A DNA stretch of 64,000 nucleotides from Triatoma infestans (GCA_011037195.1 JAAEAF010000286.1:62001-126000); one strand, 5' to 3'; numbered from the stretch's first letter, positions 34,402-45,030 are shown. Notes: a model not told the origin generated them from the letters alone. Program-made: numbers and translations.

Positions 34402-34406
34402 CTGAT
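34402..34406 (+). repeat. Target-site duplication, left copy
   Basis: CTGAT lies directly before the 5' LTR and is identical to 40310-40314. Confidence 0.95.
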
Positions 34407-34688
34407 TGTCACGGCTCCGTATTTTGTTGTTGAAATAAATATGAATTTTTAGTTTTTTCTTCTTATACTTTGAATTGTTTGTGTCGCAAGATCGATGATT
34501 ATCGATTTTGGAATATTCGAGCCTTTTTTTGAGGAAGGTTCTGTTTTATGATATATATAGTACTAGGGTGTGGTTTGTGTGTACGATTGTTATTATATTT
34601 TTATAATAAAGTTCTTGTCTTGTGTTATAAAGTGTCAATAGCAATTTTCTCTATAATATATATATTCTCAGTTACCCCAAATCTTACA
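34407..34688 (+). repeat. BEL/Pao 5' LTR
   Basis: It starts with TGTCACGGCTCC and ends with CCAAATCTTACA. A TATATATAG TATA-like box lies near 34551, and AATAAAG (about 34605) could serve as polyadenylation signal. It differs from the 3' LTR at two bases near 34655-34672. An ATG at 34548 is in frame with gag. Confidence 0.97.
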
Positions 34689-34690
34689 AT

Positions 34691-34710
34691 TTTGGCATCC
34701 CTTGTGGGGA
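34691..34710 (+). promoter_or_regulatory. Probable tRNA primer-binding site
   Basis: TGGCATCCCTTGTGGGGA starts a few bases after the 5' LTR, and TGG is complementary to a tRNA CCA end. The tRNA species could not be identified. Confidence 0.5.
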
Positions 34711-34748
34711 ACACTATATGTTTTGAGAGGATAATTATTAAAGAAAAA

Positions 34749-36122
34749 ATGAGTGAAACAGAATTGTTAAAATTGAAAGCAGAAAGAACACAGTTAAGGA
34801 GATTATTTTCGCTGGACTTTAAAGCCTTATCAGAATTGCTTGAGAAAGAAAATGTTGTTGTAAGTGATGTGGATTCTCAATTTATTAAATTTAACGATAA
34901 GGCCGAAAGATTGTTCAAGGTAGAGAGAGATGTGAGTGAACTGCTGTTTGCATCTGAAATTAAAGAAGAGGAATTAGCTAAAGAATATGATGTTTCTGAA
35001 AGCTATAGAGAAAAATGGCTAGTTGCATGCGAAAAAAGGGAAATGCTTCGTAGACCAAAAGGATCACCTAGTTCAAATGTAAGTAGCAACTCTTCATTTA
35101 CTAATAAAAGAACTTATAGATTACCTAAAATAGAAATTGAAAAGTTTGACGGTAATATAAAAAATTGGATTTCTTTCTGGGCCCAATTTCGAAAAATTCA
35201 TGAAGATAGAAGCCTAGACGAAGAAGACAAATTTCAGTATTTGAGACAAGCCACACTTGAAAGTTCTCCGGCACGAGAACTGGTAGATAGTTTCCTGGCA
35301 TCAGCTCCCAATTATAAAAAAGTTATACAGCAATCAAAAGCTAGATTTGGGAGAGATGGTTTATTAATCATACTCTATGTTAGAGAACTTTTGAAATTAG
35401 TCTTATCTAGAGTGTCTGATAATAAAGTATTACCCTTAAGAGTACTATACGATAAGCTAGCTACACAAGTAAGATCATTAGAAAACCTGGGTGTTACTTC
35501 CGAGAAATATGCATGTATATTGTTTCCTTTAGTGGAGTCTGCTCTTTCAGAGATTATTTTAAGAGAATGGAAAAGGGTAAGAGTATCACTGGAGGACAAG
35601 AATTTTGATGAGAAGTTGATGTTAGACCATTTGTTGAATTTTTTGAGACAACAGGTTGAAATTGAAGAGCGTATGCGATTAGCCAGAGATACTTTCAACA
35701 CTGATTTGAGCGAAAGGACATCTGTAGTTAAGGAAAGGAAGGTACTTATGAAAGAAAAAGTAGCCACTGCGACTGGTTTAGTTAATATTAAAGGACATAA
35801 TAGATTATCTTGTATGTTTTGTGAAGGATCTCATCAGAGCGATAATTGTTTCAAAGCTCAAGAGATGAGTGTAGAAGAATTACAGAAGATATTAAAAGGT
35901 AAGGGTTGTTGTTTTAATTGCATGAGGAAAGGGCATAACCGCAATCAGTGCCGAGCAACCTTAAGTTGTCTAATATGTAAAGGCAAGCATGTGCCCCTTT
36001 TGTGTGTTCGCAGGAAGGATTTCTATCCTGGGAAAGTCTCTAAAGAAGAAGAGAAAAAGGAAGCAAATTTGTCAAACACTAATTTTGGACCAGTGTTGAT
36101 GCAGACACTAAAATTAAAATAA
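34749..36122 (+). CDS. BEL/Pao Gag
   Basis: I place the start at the ATG at 34749 (MSETELLKLKAERTQLRRLF), 60 bp after the LTR; the open frame also extends back into the LTR. The protein is 457 residues. Residues about 130-330 form the DUF1759-like capsid region (PKIEIEKFDGNIKNWISFWA). The C-terminus has three CCHC-like knuckles: CMFCEGSHQSDNC, CFNCMRKGHNRNQC and CLICKGKHVPLLC. Gag would assemble particles and bind element RNA. BEL elements normally carry a single gag-pol frame. Here a stop at 36120-36122 and a shift to the -1 frame separate gag from protease, so an indel near 36110 is likely. Confidence 0.9.
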   Translation: MSETELLKLKAERTQLRRLFSLDFKALSELLEKENVVVSDVDSQFIKFNDKAERLFKVERDVSELLFASEIKEEELAKEYDVSESYREKWLVACEKREMLRRPKGSPSSNVSSNSSFTNKRTYRLPKIEIEKFDGNIKNWISFWAQFRKIHEDRSLDEEDKFQYLRQATLESSPARELVDSFLASAPNYKKVIQQSKARFGRDGLLIILYVRELLKLVLSRVSDNKVLPLRVLYDKLATQVRSLENLGVTSEKYACILFPLVESALSEIILREWKRVRVSLEDKNFDEKLMLDHLLNFLRQQVEIEERMRLARDTFNTDLSERTSVVKERKVLMKEKVATATGLVNIKGHNRLSCMFCEGSHQSDNCFKAQEMSVEELQKILKGKGCCFNCMRKGHNRNQCRATLSCLICKGKHVPLLCVRRKDFYPGKVSKEEEKKEANLSNTNFGPVLMQTLKLK

Positions 36123-36724
36123 AAGGGAGTGTGGAAGACACTGCAAGAGCTTTACTGGACACAGGCTCACAACGATCTTATATTAGCAAACGCCTTATAA
36201 ATAAAATGTGTTATCGCCCCTTGAGGCAGGAGAGGATTGTTCATTCACTATTTGGAGGTATCCAAACGAAAATGGAGAACCATCGCTGCTATAATGTGAA
36301 AATTGCTAATATTAGCAACGATAATGATTATGCGTTTGAAGCAATAGACATAGATGCTATTTGCCAGTCAGTGCCTAGAGCTGCAGGAGGCAGCTGGACG
36401 CAAGAGCTCACTCAAATGGGCGTTACCCTCTCGGATGTGGAAGAGGGGCCGATAGAAGTTCTATTGGGGGCGGACGTGGCAGGAAAGATATTAACTGGTG
36501 AGAAAATAATCCTCAAAAATGGACTGATTGCTTTTGAAACCACTCTAGGATGGACACTAATGGGAAAAATTGAGACACCATGCGCAGATATGGTTAACAT
36601 AAATTTATTATGCCATGACTCACAAGTTTGTGATTTATGGAGATTGGACATCCTCGGCATAGAGGATCCTATGAATTATACATCTAAAAAAGAAGAATGG
36701 CAATTAGCCGAATATCATTTTTGA
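36080..36724 (+). pseudogene. BEL/Pao aspartic protease (DUF1758-like)
   Basis: The frame is -1 relative to gag and is open before 36131 without an ATG. The catalytic D-T-G is at 36158-36166 in ALLDTGSQRSYISKRLI. GVTLSDVEEGPIEVLLGADV is the conserved second half. The frame ends in TGA at 36722-36724, and homology continues in the same frame into RT, so this is a premature stop. The enzyme would cleave the polyprotein. Confidence 0.85.
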
Positions 36725-37924
36725 AATTTGATTAAAACATCTATGGAAGGGCGGTATGAGGTGAGCTTACCATGGGTAGATGGACATCCCTCTCTCCCAA
36801 GCAATTTCAGGATGGCTTGGAGAAGACTTGAAGGCACAATGAAGAAATTGGAATCCCTGCAATTGAAGTCACAATATGAAGAAGTATTAATGGGGTGGCT
36901 TCAAGAAGGAATAATAGAGGAAGTGTCATCTCAAGATTGGGAAACAGGGCATTACTTACCCCATCGCCCAGTTGTGAAAGAGGGCAGCACGACACCCTTG
37001 CGGCCAGTATTCGATGCGTCTGCCAAGGAGAAGGGACAGCCTTCCCTAAATCAATGTTTAGAGACAGGTAAAAACCTTATCGAACTTATACCTAATATAC
37101 TTCTCAGATTTAGGATAGGAAAAATAGGAATAGTTGCCGATATAAAGAAGGCATTTTTACAGATATCTTTGGATGTCGCAGATAGAGATTTTCTTCGGTT
37201 CTTGTGGGTTGACAAGGAGGGCAACATAAGAATTTTCAGGCATTGCAGAGTAGTATTCGGTGTCACCAGCAGCCCGTTCCAGCTCATGGCAGTGATAAAT
37301 CATCATTTGACTAGAGCAGAAGAAAATTTAGTTGAGAGACAGCAAGCTTATTCCTTAAAAACAATTAAAAAACTGTGTTCAAGTTTTTATGTGGACAATT
37401 GTGTCACTAGCTTGCCGAGCGTAGATGCAGCTTATCAGTTCCAGAGAGAGGCTACAGCTATATTTGAAATCGGAAGATTTGAATTAAGACGGTGGGAGTG
37501 GACGGACCCCCAAACATCCGCACCAGCTGAAACCTCATTGTTGGGTATTGTATGGGACAAGCAAAGAGATACTTTGCGAATCAATATAGATGCGTTCTTA
37601 GAGCGAAGTACCCAAACATCAAAAGTTGTCACTAGACGCAAGATCTTGTCTGCAGCCCAACGGTTGTTTGACCCATTGGGTTTTACAATGCCGGTTTCGC
37701 TGTTACCAAAATTATTACTTCAACAGTCCTGGCAATTGAAAGGAGATTGGGATACCGAGTTGCCTGAAGAATTTCAAAATTCATTTTGCTCTTGGGTAGA
37801 AGGTATACCCACATTAAGAAAATTAGAGATACCACGTGGATACATGGAGAAGAAATTGGTAATAAGTCGGTGCATGTATTTTGTGATGCAAGTCAGCATG
37901 CTTATGCCACCGTTGTGTATATGA
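36725..37924 (+). pseudogene. BEL/Pao reverse transcriptase
   Basis: The domain is in the same frame as the protease after the TGA. RT motifs are LRPVFDASAKEKGQPSLNQC, IVADIKKAFLQISL, VVFGVTSSPFQL and the active-site box Y-V-D-N at 37388-37399, followed by CVTSLPSVDAAYQF. Where most RTs have YxDD, here the second Asp is Asn, a variant also known in BEL families. The connection domain (KILSAAQRLFDPLGF) follows. The frame is lost near 37845, upstream of RNase H, by a 1-nt shift. Confidence 0.88.
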
Positions 37925-38619
37925 GGTACCAACATAGTCAGGGAGTAGATGTTCGACTACTTCAATGTAAATCCAGAGTGGCGCCTTTGAAGAGGTCCAC
38001 AATTCCGCGATTGGAGCTGCTAGCGGCTACTATCGGAGCTAGACTGTCAACTGGTATTTTGGAAGACTTAGAAGGCGTGGATGAGGTCTACTACTGGACG
38101 GATTCAAGTACAGTACTTGCTTGGATCAGGAATGAAGGACCTTGGGGAGTGTTTGTAGGAAATAGGGTGAGAGAAATTAGGCAGTTAACGAACAAATCGA
38201 ACTGGCACCACATACCCGGACATTTAAATCCAGCGGATCTGCCAAGTCGAGGATGCTCGCCTCATCAATTAATAATTTCAAGATGGTGTGAGGGACCAAA
38301 TTGGTTAAAGAGTCCTATCAGTAACTGGCCAAAATCTTCAGTTTCTTACAATGATGAAGAAATCAGCGCGGAAAGGAGGAAAACTCCCATAACTATAATG
38401 TTGGACACCATTACCGACACTGGATGGTGTTATGAGTATTTTTCATCTTTCACTAAGATAGTACGAATGATTGCTTGGATTCTTAGATTTCTTTATAATA
38501 TGCGACATGCAACGAATCGACTAACTGGAGAATTGACATCAGACGAAGTAAAGGAGGCAGAATCTCGCTTAATGTTATTGTTCAGGGGGACTGTTTTCCA
38601 CCAGACGGAAGTGGAGTAG
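37840..38619 (+). pseudogene. BEL/Pao RNase H
   Basis: The frame encodes VHVFCDASQHAYATVVYM, IPRLELLAATIGARLS, VYYWTDSSTVLAWI and HHIPGHLNPADLPSRGC, with the acidic residues D, E and D of the RNase H fold in order. The open frame begins at 37786, but homology starts at about 37845. Near 38600 the frame shifts again, so TAG at 38617-38619 is not the natural end. It would degrade the RNA strand of the hybrid. Confidence 0.87.
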
Positions 38620-39353
38620 GGTTGCCTGTGGTCCAGGATAGTAATGGCATATTAAGAGTTAGAACTCAGATAGTGCAGAGGAAGGATGCCGAACATTTCA
38701 GATATCCCGTATTGCTGCCTGCTAAGCATACGGTTGTGTCAAGATTGATTGAAGAATTCCACCGAAAGAACTGCCATGTGGGAGGATAGACCTTAGTTTG
38801 CTTGATAAGAGAGCATTATTGGATTTTAAAGGTTCGAAAGACAGTGAGGGCTGTAATAAATAAGTGTATACGTTGTCGTCGGCAGGAATCCAAAAGATTA
38901 GAGTGTGCACCAGCTGCACTACCCGCTGATCGTGTGACAGACGCAGCGTCCTTTGAAATAGTAGGAATAGACTTGGCCGGACCCCTGTTTCTAAAGGATG
39001 AGGAGAAAGCTTGGATTGGGGTATTCACTTGTGCGGTTTACCGGGCAGTGCATTTTGAACTGTTAACGTCCTTGTCCACAGAGTCTTTTTTACAGGCTTT
39101 TCGACGATTCATTGCTCGGCGAGGTAGACCTACTGTAGTTTACAGTGATAATGGATTGAATTTTAGAGGCGCAAGGAATGCGTTCGATAAATTGAATTGG
39201 TCTCATATCGAGCAATATAGTTCCTCAAGTAAAATCAAATGGATCTTCAACCCTCCTACAGCCGCTTGGTGGGGGCGGTTGGTGGGAGCGCATGGTTGGG
39301 CTCCTAAAACGGTTACTACGCAAAGTTTTGGGCAAAGCGATCTTGGGGTATGA
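38600..39353 (+). pseudogene. BEL/Pao integrase
   Basis: The HHCC zinc-binding region is encoded at about 38756-38880 (EFHRKNCHVGG, interrupted by TAG at 38787-38789; CIRCRRQ). The DDE core has IVGIDLAGPLF (first D) and VYSDNGLNFRGARN (second D). The third catalytic region is split by one extra G within the GGGGG run at 39271-39275, which moves the GGWWER block into the next frame. Integrase would join element DNA to the target. Confidence 0.87.
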
Positions 39354-39945
39354 AGAGATGGCAACTGTACTGTGTGATTGCGGGGCATTAGTAAACAGCA
39401 GACCATTAACATATATTTCTTTTAGACCTGAAGATTTGTTACCGCTGACGCCTGCAATGTTCATACAAGATTTAAGAGATAATGGAGTACCCGATTGTGA
39501 TAAGATAGACTCTTGTCGCCTCAAAAGGAGGTGGGCATATAGACAGAGACTGAGAGAAGATTTAAGACGACGCTTCCGAGTGGAGTATCTTGGTTTCCTA
39601 AAAGGTGACAGCCGACGCAGAAGTGAACAACCTTTTGCTATAGGTGACGTTGTTCTTATTGAGGGAGACGGTAAGAGATTGGACTGGCCTTTGGCCAAAA
39701 TTATAGAATTTTTACCCGGGAAGGATGGAAAGGTACGATTAGTACGTCTGAAGACGGCCTCCGGTTTATTATTACGACCTATTCAGAGGATCTATCCCCT
39801 TGAAGTGGTCTCCACTCCAGGAGGTGAAACTAGCGGCGAGAAGCGAGATGAAGACTTTGGTTGTGGAGATGAAAGCGGTTTTTTGAGAAGCCAAATGCTG
39901 AGGAGTGGTCGAAGAACCCAAATCCCGAGAAAATATGTGGAATGA
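39292..39945 (+). pseudogene. BEL/Pao integrase C-terminus with DUF5641-like domain
   Basis: The frame is +1 to the integrase core and continues it: LLKRLLRKVLGKAILGYEEM, then CGALVNSRPLTYIS, DLLPLTPAMFI and the DUF5641-like FAIGDVVLIEGDGKRLDWPL ... VRLVRLKTASGLLLRPIQRI. It ends naturally with TGA at 39943-39945, 82 bp before the 3' LTR. Confidence 0.88.
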
Positions 39946-40012
39946 TGGGATGTTGAAATATATTTTTTCTAGATCTTTTAATTTGTTTTCAAACAGTTGG
40001 GTTGCTTCACAA

Positions 40013-40027
40013 CCCAAGGTGGGAGTG
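40013..40027 (+). promoter_or_regulatory. Probable polypurine tract
   Basis: AAGGTGGGAGTG lies directly before the 3' LTR. It is purine-rich and suits plus-strand priming, but is not perfect. Confidence 0.5.
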
Positions 40028-40309
40028 TGTCACGGCTCCGTATTTTGTTGTTGAAATAAATATGAATTTTTAGTTTTTTCTTCTTATACTTTGAATTGTT
40101 TGTGTCGCAAGATCGATGATTATCGATTTTGGAATATTCGAGCCTTTTTTTGAGGAAGGTTCTGTTTTATGATATATATAGTACTAGGGTGTGGTTTGTG
40201 TGTACGATTGTTATTATATTTTTATAATAAAGTTCTTGTCTTGTGTTATAAAGTGTCAATAGCAATTTTCTCTTTAATATATATATCCTCAGTTACCCCA
40301 AATCTTACA
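40028..40309 (+). repeat. BEL/Pao 3' LTR
   Basis: It is 282 bp, identical to the 5' LTR except for two substitutions near 40275-40293. Confidence 0.97.
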
Positions 40310-40314
40310 CTGAT
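40310..40314 (+). repeat. Target-site duplication, right copy
   Basis: CTGAT is identical to 34402-34406. Confidence 0.95.
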
Positions 40315-40534
40315 TCTTCTTGTTTACAGAAACATTGAAGCTCAGATCATTTCTATTAAAAAAATAAAGTAAAGAAAAGATATTTATTTGTATTTGTTTT
40401 AAAATTAATTTTTGTTATGTTATATTCTGTTTCGAATGTTTATTATTATAATTATTTGGTACTTACAGTGCAACAATTTATGTTTTATATTCAATTCAAT
40501 TTTGTGGAATTTAAAAAATTAAGTGCACTAGACC

Positions 40535-40815
40535 AAGAAAAATAGTTAACCGGAAGTGTGCTTTTTCGGAAATTGCTCCAATGATTTTCTTTAAAATTTG
40601 AATACTAACTGTACAGACTTATATACCTGGTTAGGCTTAACGTTTAAACGTCGTTAAGTTTTCTGCTAAACTTTTAAAAACCTGGTTGCCTTCAGATAAA
40701 ACTTTTTCATTAAACACCAAAACTATAACCCCCTCCCACCAACCGTGGCTTTGTAATGCTAAAGCCAACTAAACGTTAAGTTAACATTTCTAGTTCGAAA
40801 TAAATATGTCTTTCA
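40535..40815 (-). repeat. Family A fragment
   Basis: GTTAACCGGAAGTGTGCTTT, TTGCTCCAATGATTTTCTTT and GCCAACTAAACGTTAAGTTA give module and terminal order. Confidence 0.55.
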
Positions 40816-42110
40816 TAATTGTAATAATTACTTGTCAGAGAAATGTTGAGTGGATGTTATTTAACAGATTTTTTTTATGTATACACTCATGGAGTCTATG
40901 GACGGAAAACAAGAGAGAAATAACAAGAGGGCTTAAAAAAAGAAAATAGAGAGAGAGTGAGAGACTGAGAGAAAAGGTCACAAAGGACAGCAGACAAGCA
41001 GACAACAGCTGAAGTCCAAGCTTTCCCACTAGCGACTTCGGCCTCCTCTTTCCACCTCTACTTATTTTTTAACTTCTTGGAGGAGTCTCTTTCCTTTCTA
41101 TACTAACTCCAATCGAAGGTTTTACCCTAAGTCGATGCCCAGAACGAGGGAGTGAATACGAGGGCGTGAAAAGTATAGGAGCAGCTAACAAAATTTTTAA
41201 CGACGTTAAAAAGAGGGTTTCTAAACCGGAATTCAGTACCCTTCTAAGTCCTGAACATTGACCAGAAAAAGATAAATCAGATCCAGGGCAACAAAGATGA
41301 GGTTTCTCAGGAATGTAGAAAGAAAACATAAAAGAGACAAAAGATGACAATCACATCTATCATGAAGTATTGCCCACAATAGAAGTAACAGAGCAGAGAA
41401 GACTCGGTTTGGCCACATACTACACAAAAGAACTAAGCCACCATTAAGGGAAAACAAGAAATAGGCACGCTAAAGCGTTTACAAGAAGAAAGTTGTTCTG
41501 CAGGGAAAAAATAAGCTCTACAAAATTCACTTGAATATTGAAGTATAAATTCTTTGTTTAAATTGAATTGAATGAACTCGAAGACCCAGTGTATCTTCTA
41601 GATTGTGGTTGGTGCTTAAGTGTATCTGGAATGGAAAATATTTAGAGGTAAAAAACCCAGTTTAATATGAAACGAAGTAAGCAATTGCATAACTGAATTA
41701 TTTCTACCAGTTGAATGTAAATTGTATCAAACTCTCACAAATAGTTATTCTGTTTCATTAAAATAAAATTATAGAATAAAAATTTATAATTATCTGTTCA
41801 AATTTTCTATTTCAAAGTTATAGAAATATGAAAATCGGTCTTGTCCATTATCTATAATATTTATACATTTAAATATTTTAATATTTATTCTAATAAATTT
41901 ATCTATCTAGCTACTACATAAAGCAGCTATAAAATATCCTTACCAAAAAAAGAATAATAAATATTTTACAAGGATTAATGTTTGGAACTATTCTGGTGGA
42001 CAAGGTTGTTGAAGCAACAAAAAGGTATCTAGTGGATAGTATAGTTTTTAAGTTATAGAACCAATTAAGGGCTAACTTTAACAGTTTGAACTTTATTATT
42101 TATTATTTGT
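40816..42110. other. Unassigned interval
   Basis: A purine-rich stretch (40905-40985) and a 40986-41460 segment carry overlapping short frames without a recognisable domain. No supported gene was found. Confidence 0.35.
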
Positions 42111-42116
42111 TTAGGG

Positions 42117-42331
42117 AAGGGATCAGCTAAGTGGTTAGCGTACTGGAGGAGCCGGTTCGAGTCCAGCTGTGCTACCCTTAGATTTTTTCTTCCTAGGAGC
42201 CTCTACAGCTCACTGTCCAGTGATGGACAGTGCTGTCTGTAACGAGAGAACACTGCAGGCCGGCAGTGCACTGAGAAGGCTCCGGGCGCCAATGACCATA
42301 GATGTTGAGCGCCTTGAATTAAAAAAAAAAA
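42117..42331 (+). mobile_element. tRNA-derived SINE (A-tail type), copy 2
   Basis: The A-box-like CAGCTAAGTGGTTAGCG lies at about 42124-42140 and the B-box GGTTCGAGTCC at 42154-42164. The body CTTCCTAGGAGCCTCTACAG ... GAGAAGGCTCCGGGCGCC is shared with 29872-30102, and A11 ends it at 42331. Pol III transcribed, LINE-dependent by analogy. Confidence 0.8.
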
Positions 42332-42344
42332 TTATTATTTGTCT

Positions 42345-42965
42345 GTGTGGAGGGACCAAACCTACTATCCAATGCCCCACTGGGCCATATAGCTACCCAA
42401 TGTCCCACTGGGCCCATATAGCTACCCCAAGAAAAACAACAAACCGGTCTAGAACAAATATCCAGACCGGATCTAATCCATCTAAGATTCACCGCAGTCC
42501 AAACAAATCGGACAGTAACCTTAAGGGGAAGTAGCCTAAGCTCTTCTACAGACATCCTGTTCCGACCAAAGGTCCTGAACCTAATTTCCTCACAACCCAG
42601 GCAATCTGTCATAAGATGGATGGGTGTTTCCTCCTCTGTCTCACAGTTTCTACAAAATGAATCCAGCATAATCCCCATTACGTAGAGATGTCTCCTTAAA
42701 CCACAATGTCCAGTAAGGGATCCAGCCAGATACCTGACAGAGATCCGTGAAAGACACAGCAACGTCTCACTAATAGCCCTCCGGACTCCCAATGAGCATT
42801 TTGGACTGCCGACAACCAACTGTGCTTCAGAATGAATGCTGTGAAGCTGTCCATGACTGGAAGCCTGACAGACATGTGCCAGATGACACGCCAACAGCAG
42901 GTGCGGGACCAATGAAAGGGAGAATAGTTTGAACTTAACAGCTCCTACTTCTAAGCGGATCACAA
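42345..42965 (-). pseudogene. I/LOA-type LINE ORF2 C-terminal region
   Basis: An open minus-strand frame (214 codons, 42963-42319) encodes LTGHCGLRRHLYVMGI, then CRNCETEEETPIHLMTDC and a following LGCEEIRFRTFG. This is the Cys/His tail that follows RNase H in I- and LOA-type LINEs. The region upstream (HGQLHSIHSEA) belongs to the RNase H / tail junction. It is 5'-truncated, and a stop-free stretch does not mean it is functional. The adjacent SINE at 42117-42331 ends almost at its 3' side. Confidence 0.8.
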
Positions 42966-44180
42966 AATTGGGCTTATCACGCGGAAGTCACAGCAAACTT
43001 TAAAAAAACTTAAGTTTCTGTAGTTAGTTGTTAGTATATGTATATATTTGTAATGCCTAGTCTTTCTGAAATATATCAAATGCAAAAACACTTCTTGAAC
43101 GACTTCTGTTCAGCTGATATATGTTGATTGGAAAAAAGCGCAAACAGGTGAACAATAAAAAGAGGTATAATCTATAACCAAAGTAGTCGACAGATTGATA
43201 GATAGATAAGATGTTTACTATTTTTACTTTTTTCTTATTCATATTACATAAACACAAAAAACATTCATAAAATATCACAAAAGCAATGATCTTACGACTT
43301 CTGTCAAGTTGTTATCATTAAGAATAATAGTGACAAAAATAATAAGCAAAAAAACCATACATGGTTCAATAAAGTAACAATAAATAGATAAAGTGAAATA
43401 CTGTACTCCAATTTAACATAAAAATAAAACCAAACTGAAATAACAGGAGATATTCATCCTGGAAAAAACATTCATCTTGAAACAACTAATTAACTTCTGA
43501 TTTCAGCTAAAAATTGAATTACGTGATTAAAAAATTTGTGTAATAATATTGTGATTTGCTGAAACTTTAACTAAACTTATCCAGTCTCCACCATTTAAGT
43601 AAAACAATTTAAATTACATAAAGAACAACAGAAATTTCTAACTTCAGACCATGGCTTATAATTTAATGATAATGATTTAATTCTGATTTTAATACAATAT
43701 TTAATATATTCAAAGCTACTTAGATTTATATCTATTGTTTAAACTGTAACAGAGTTGGGAATATGAAGTATGGTAGATAGCAGATGGGTTTTACTTTTAA
43801 ATTGTTGTTTAAATTCCTTTACAAACTGATTAAGAATTAAATTTGTATTTTCCCGAGCATTATTGCTAGTTACATTACCTGAGTTAACAACTGTCCAATT
43901 GTATTTATTTTTTAGATGCAGCCACTCTTCGAACCAATAGATTTTTATTTTTATTGTTTCTTTTGCCAACAAAAAGGGTTGCCTATCCGGTGGAAATCAA
44001 GCACTCTAATAATATAATTACTGTGAAGCTTTAAGGTAAACACATACAGCGGGGATAATCCTGTCTCTAAACACAATGCATAGTTCGACACATTCTTTGA
44101 CACTCCGAACAACCTTACTATAAAATATCTTTGTTATAAAATTTGTAGTGTGTCATTGTCATGGAACTGTTTACTATGTA
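42966..44180. other. AT-rich interval, unassigned
   Basis: A minus-strand 77-codon frame at 43739-43972 (contains EWLHLKNKYNWTVVNSG) has somewhat protein-like composition. It has no domain I recognise and its first codon is TTG. It may be a remnant of a transposon or of an exon; I make no functional call. The rest is unassigned. Confidence 0.3.
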
Positions 44181-44183
44181 GAA

Positions 44184-44240
44184 CAGTGTTTCTGAACCTA
44201 TTTTTCCTCAAGGAACACTTTTAATGATGATAAAAAAGGT
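44184..44240 (+). mobile_element. Possible hAT-type terminal inverted repeat remnant
   Basis: CAGTGTTTCTGAACCTATTT followed by TTCCTCAAGGAACAC resembles the CAGTGTTTCCCAACCT ends of hAT elements. It is cut off by the retroelement fragment at 44246. No partner end was found. Confidence 0.3.
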
Positions 44241-44245
44241 TTGCA

Positions 44246-44792
44246 CAACGCCATACCATCCTGCGTCAAATGGTCGCTTAGAACGTGTACGTACATAGGG
44301 ACATCGCCAACAATTTATCCCACTATGTCCAAAGTGACAAAAATTGGCATAATTACCTGCCATTAATTAAAGCAGCACACAACTCTACAAAAAATGTATC
44401 CACAAACTTTACTCCCCATGAACTTGTTTTTGGTACAAAATTTAAATTTCCATGGGTGCTGAATTATCCATCACACATCACACAAAACTTCAACACACAC
44501 ACTAAATGCCTACACGACAAAATTCAAACAGTACACAAACAAGCCAAACTCAACAATGAAAAAGCGAAACAAATCAGACAAAAATACTATAATATAAACA
44601 TTTCACCACAAAAATTCAGCATAGGCGACCATGTTTATTTAAAACATTTTACATCAACAGGGAAATTCACAAAAAAATATCATGGCCCGTACCAAATTTA
44701 CAAAATATTTTCCAACCAGACTGCACTAATTACCTTAAATAATAATGAAAGAAAATTAGTGCATCTAAGCAAAATTAAAAAAGCACATCTAC
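44246..44792 (+). pseudogene. Ty3/Gypsy integrase 3' half, interrupted by provirus
   Basis: The fragment encodes TPYHPASNGRLER (catalytic Glu region), a frame change near 44283, then SDKNWHNYLPLIKAAHN, FTPHELVFGTK, FSIGDHVYLKH and KYHGPYQIYKIF, the integrase C-terminal domain. At 44793 the errantivirus-like LTR begins. The same frame resumes after its 3' LTR at 51840 and stays open for about 20 codons. The 5' part of this older element is missing. Residues read past 44792 in the open frame are LTR sequence. Confidence 0.85.
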
Positions 44793-45009
44793 AGTTACAG
44801 GCACCTACATCAGCAATAAGGAAACAACGCCCACACAGATAGATACTACTGTTCTCTTTAAGATAGAGATAACCATTTATATATATAAGATAATAATTTA
44901 ATTGTTAATTCATTAGTACTTTGCTCGTTGCTACTGTGTACATGTGTGTCCGCTTGTATGTCAATAAAAGTTTTTTAAAAAACTCCCCCGCAGTTTCTGT
45001 TTTATAACT
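44793..45009 (+). repeat. Errantivirus-like 5' LTR
   Basis: A TATATATATAAG TATA-like box lies near 44878, AATAAAAG near 44962, and the ends are AGTTA/TAACT inverted repeats. Confidence 0.95.
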
Positions 45010-45030
45010 GGCGCCCGATTGCAGGGACCG
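45009..45030 (+). promoter_or_regulatory. Primer-binding site
   Basis: TGGCGCCCGATTGCAGGGAC overlaps the last T of the LTR. It begins like Lys-type primer sites, but the inner bases do not settle the tRNA. Confidence 0.7.

Larger units (their letters stand above)
34407..40309 (+). mobile_element. Complete BEL/Pao LTR retrotransposon, 5903 bp
   Basis: Two 282-bp LTRs with TG...CA ends differ at two positions and enclose gag, protease, RT, RNase H, integrase and a DUF5641-type tail in BEL/Pao order. There is no env. A perfect 5-bp duplication (CTGAT) flanks it. The near-identical LTRs indicate a recent insertion. The coding region nevertheless has about four 1-nt frame changes and two in-frame stops. 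Confidence 0.97.

Noticed and set aside
34548..34748. BEL Gag starting within the 5' LTR
   Set aside because: An in-frame ATG at 34749 after the primer site gives the family-typical N-terminus; the LTR ATG may lie upstream of the transcript start.
43739..43972. Small host or transposase gene on the minus strand
   Set aside because: The first codon is TTG, there is no recognisable domain, and the DNA is very AT-rich; recorded only as unassigned.
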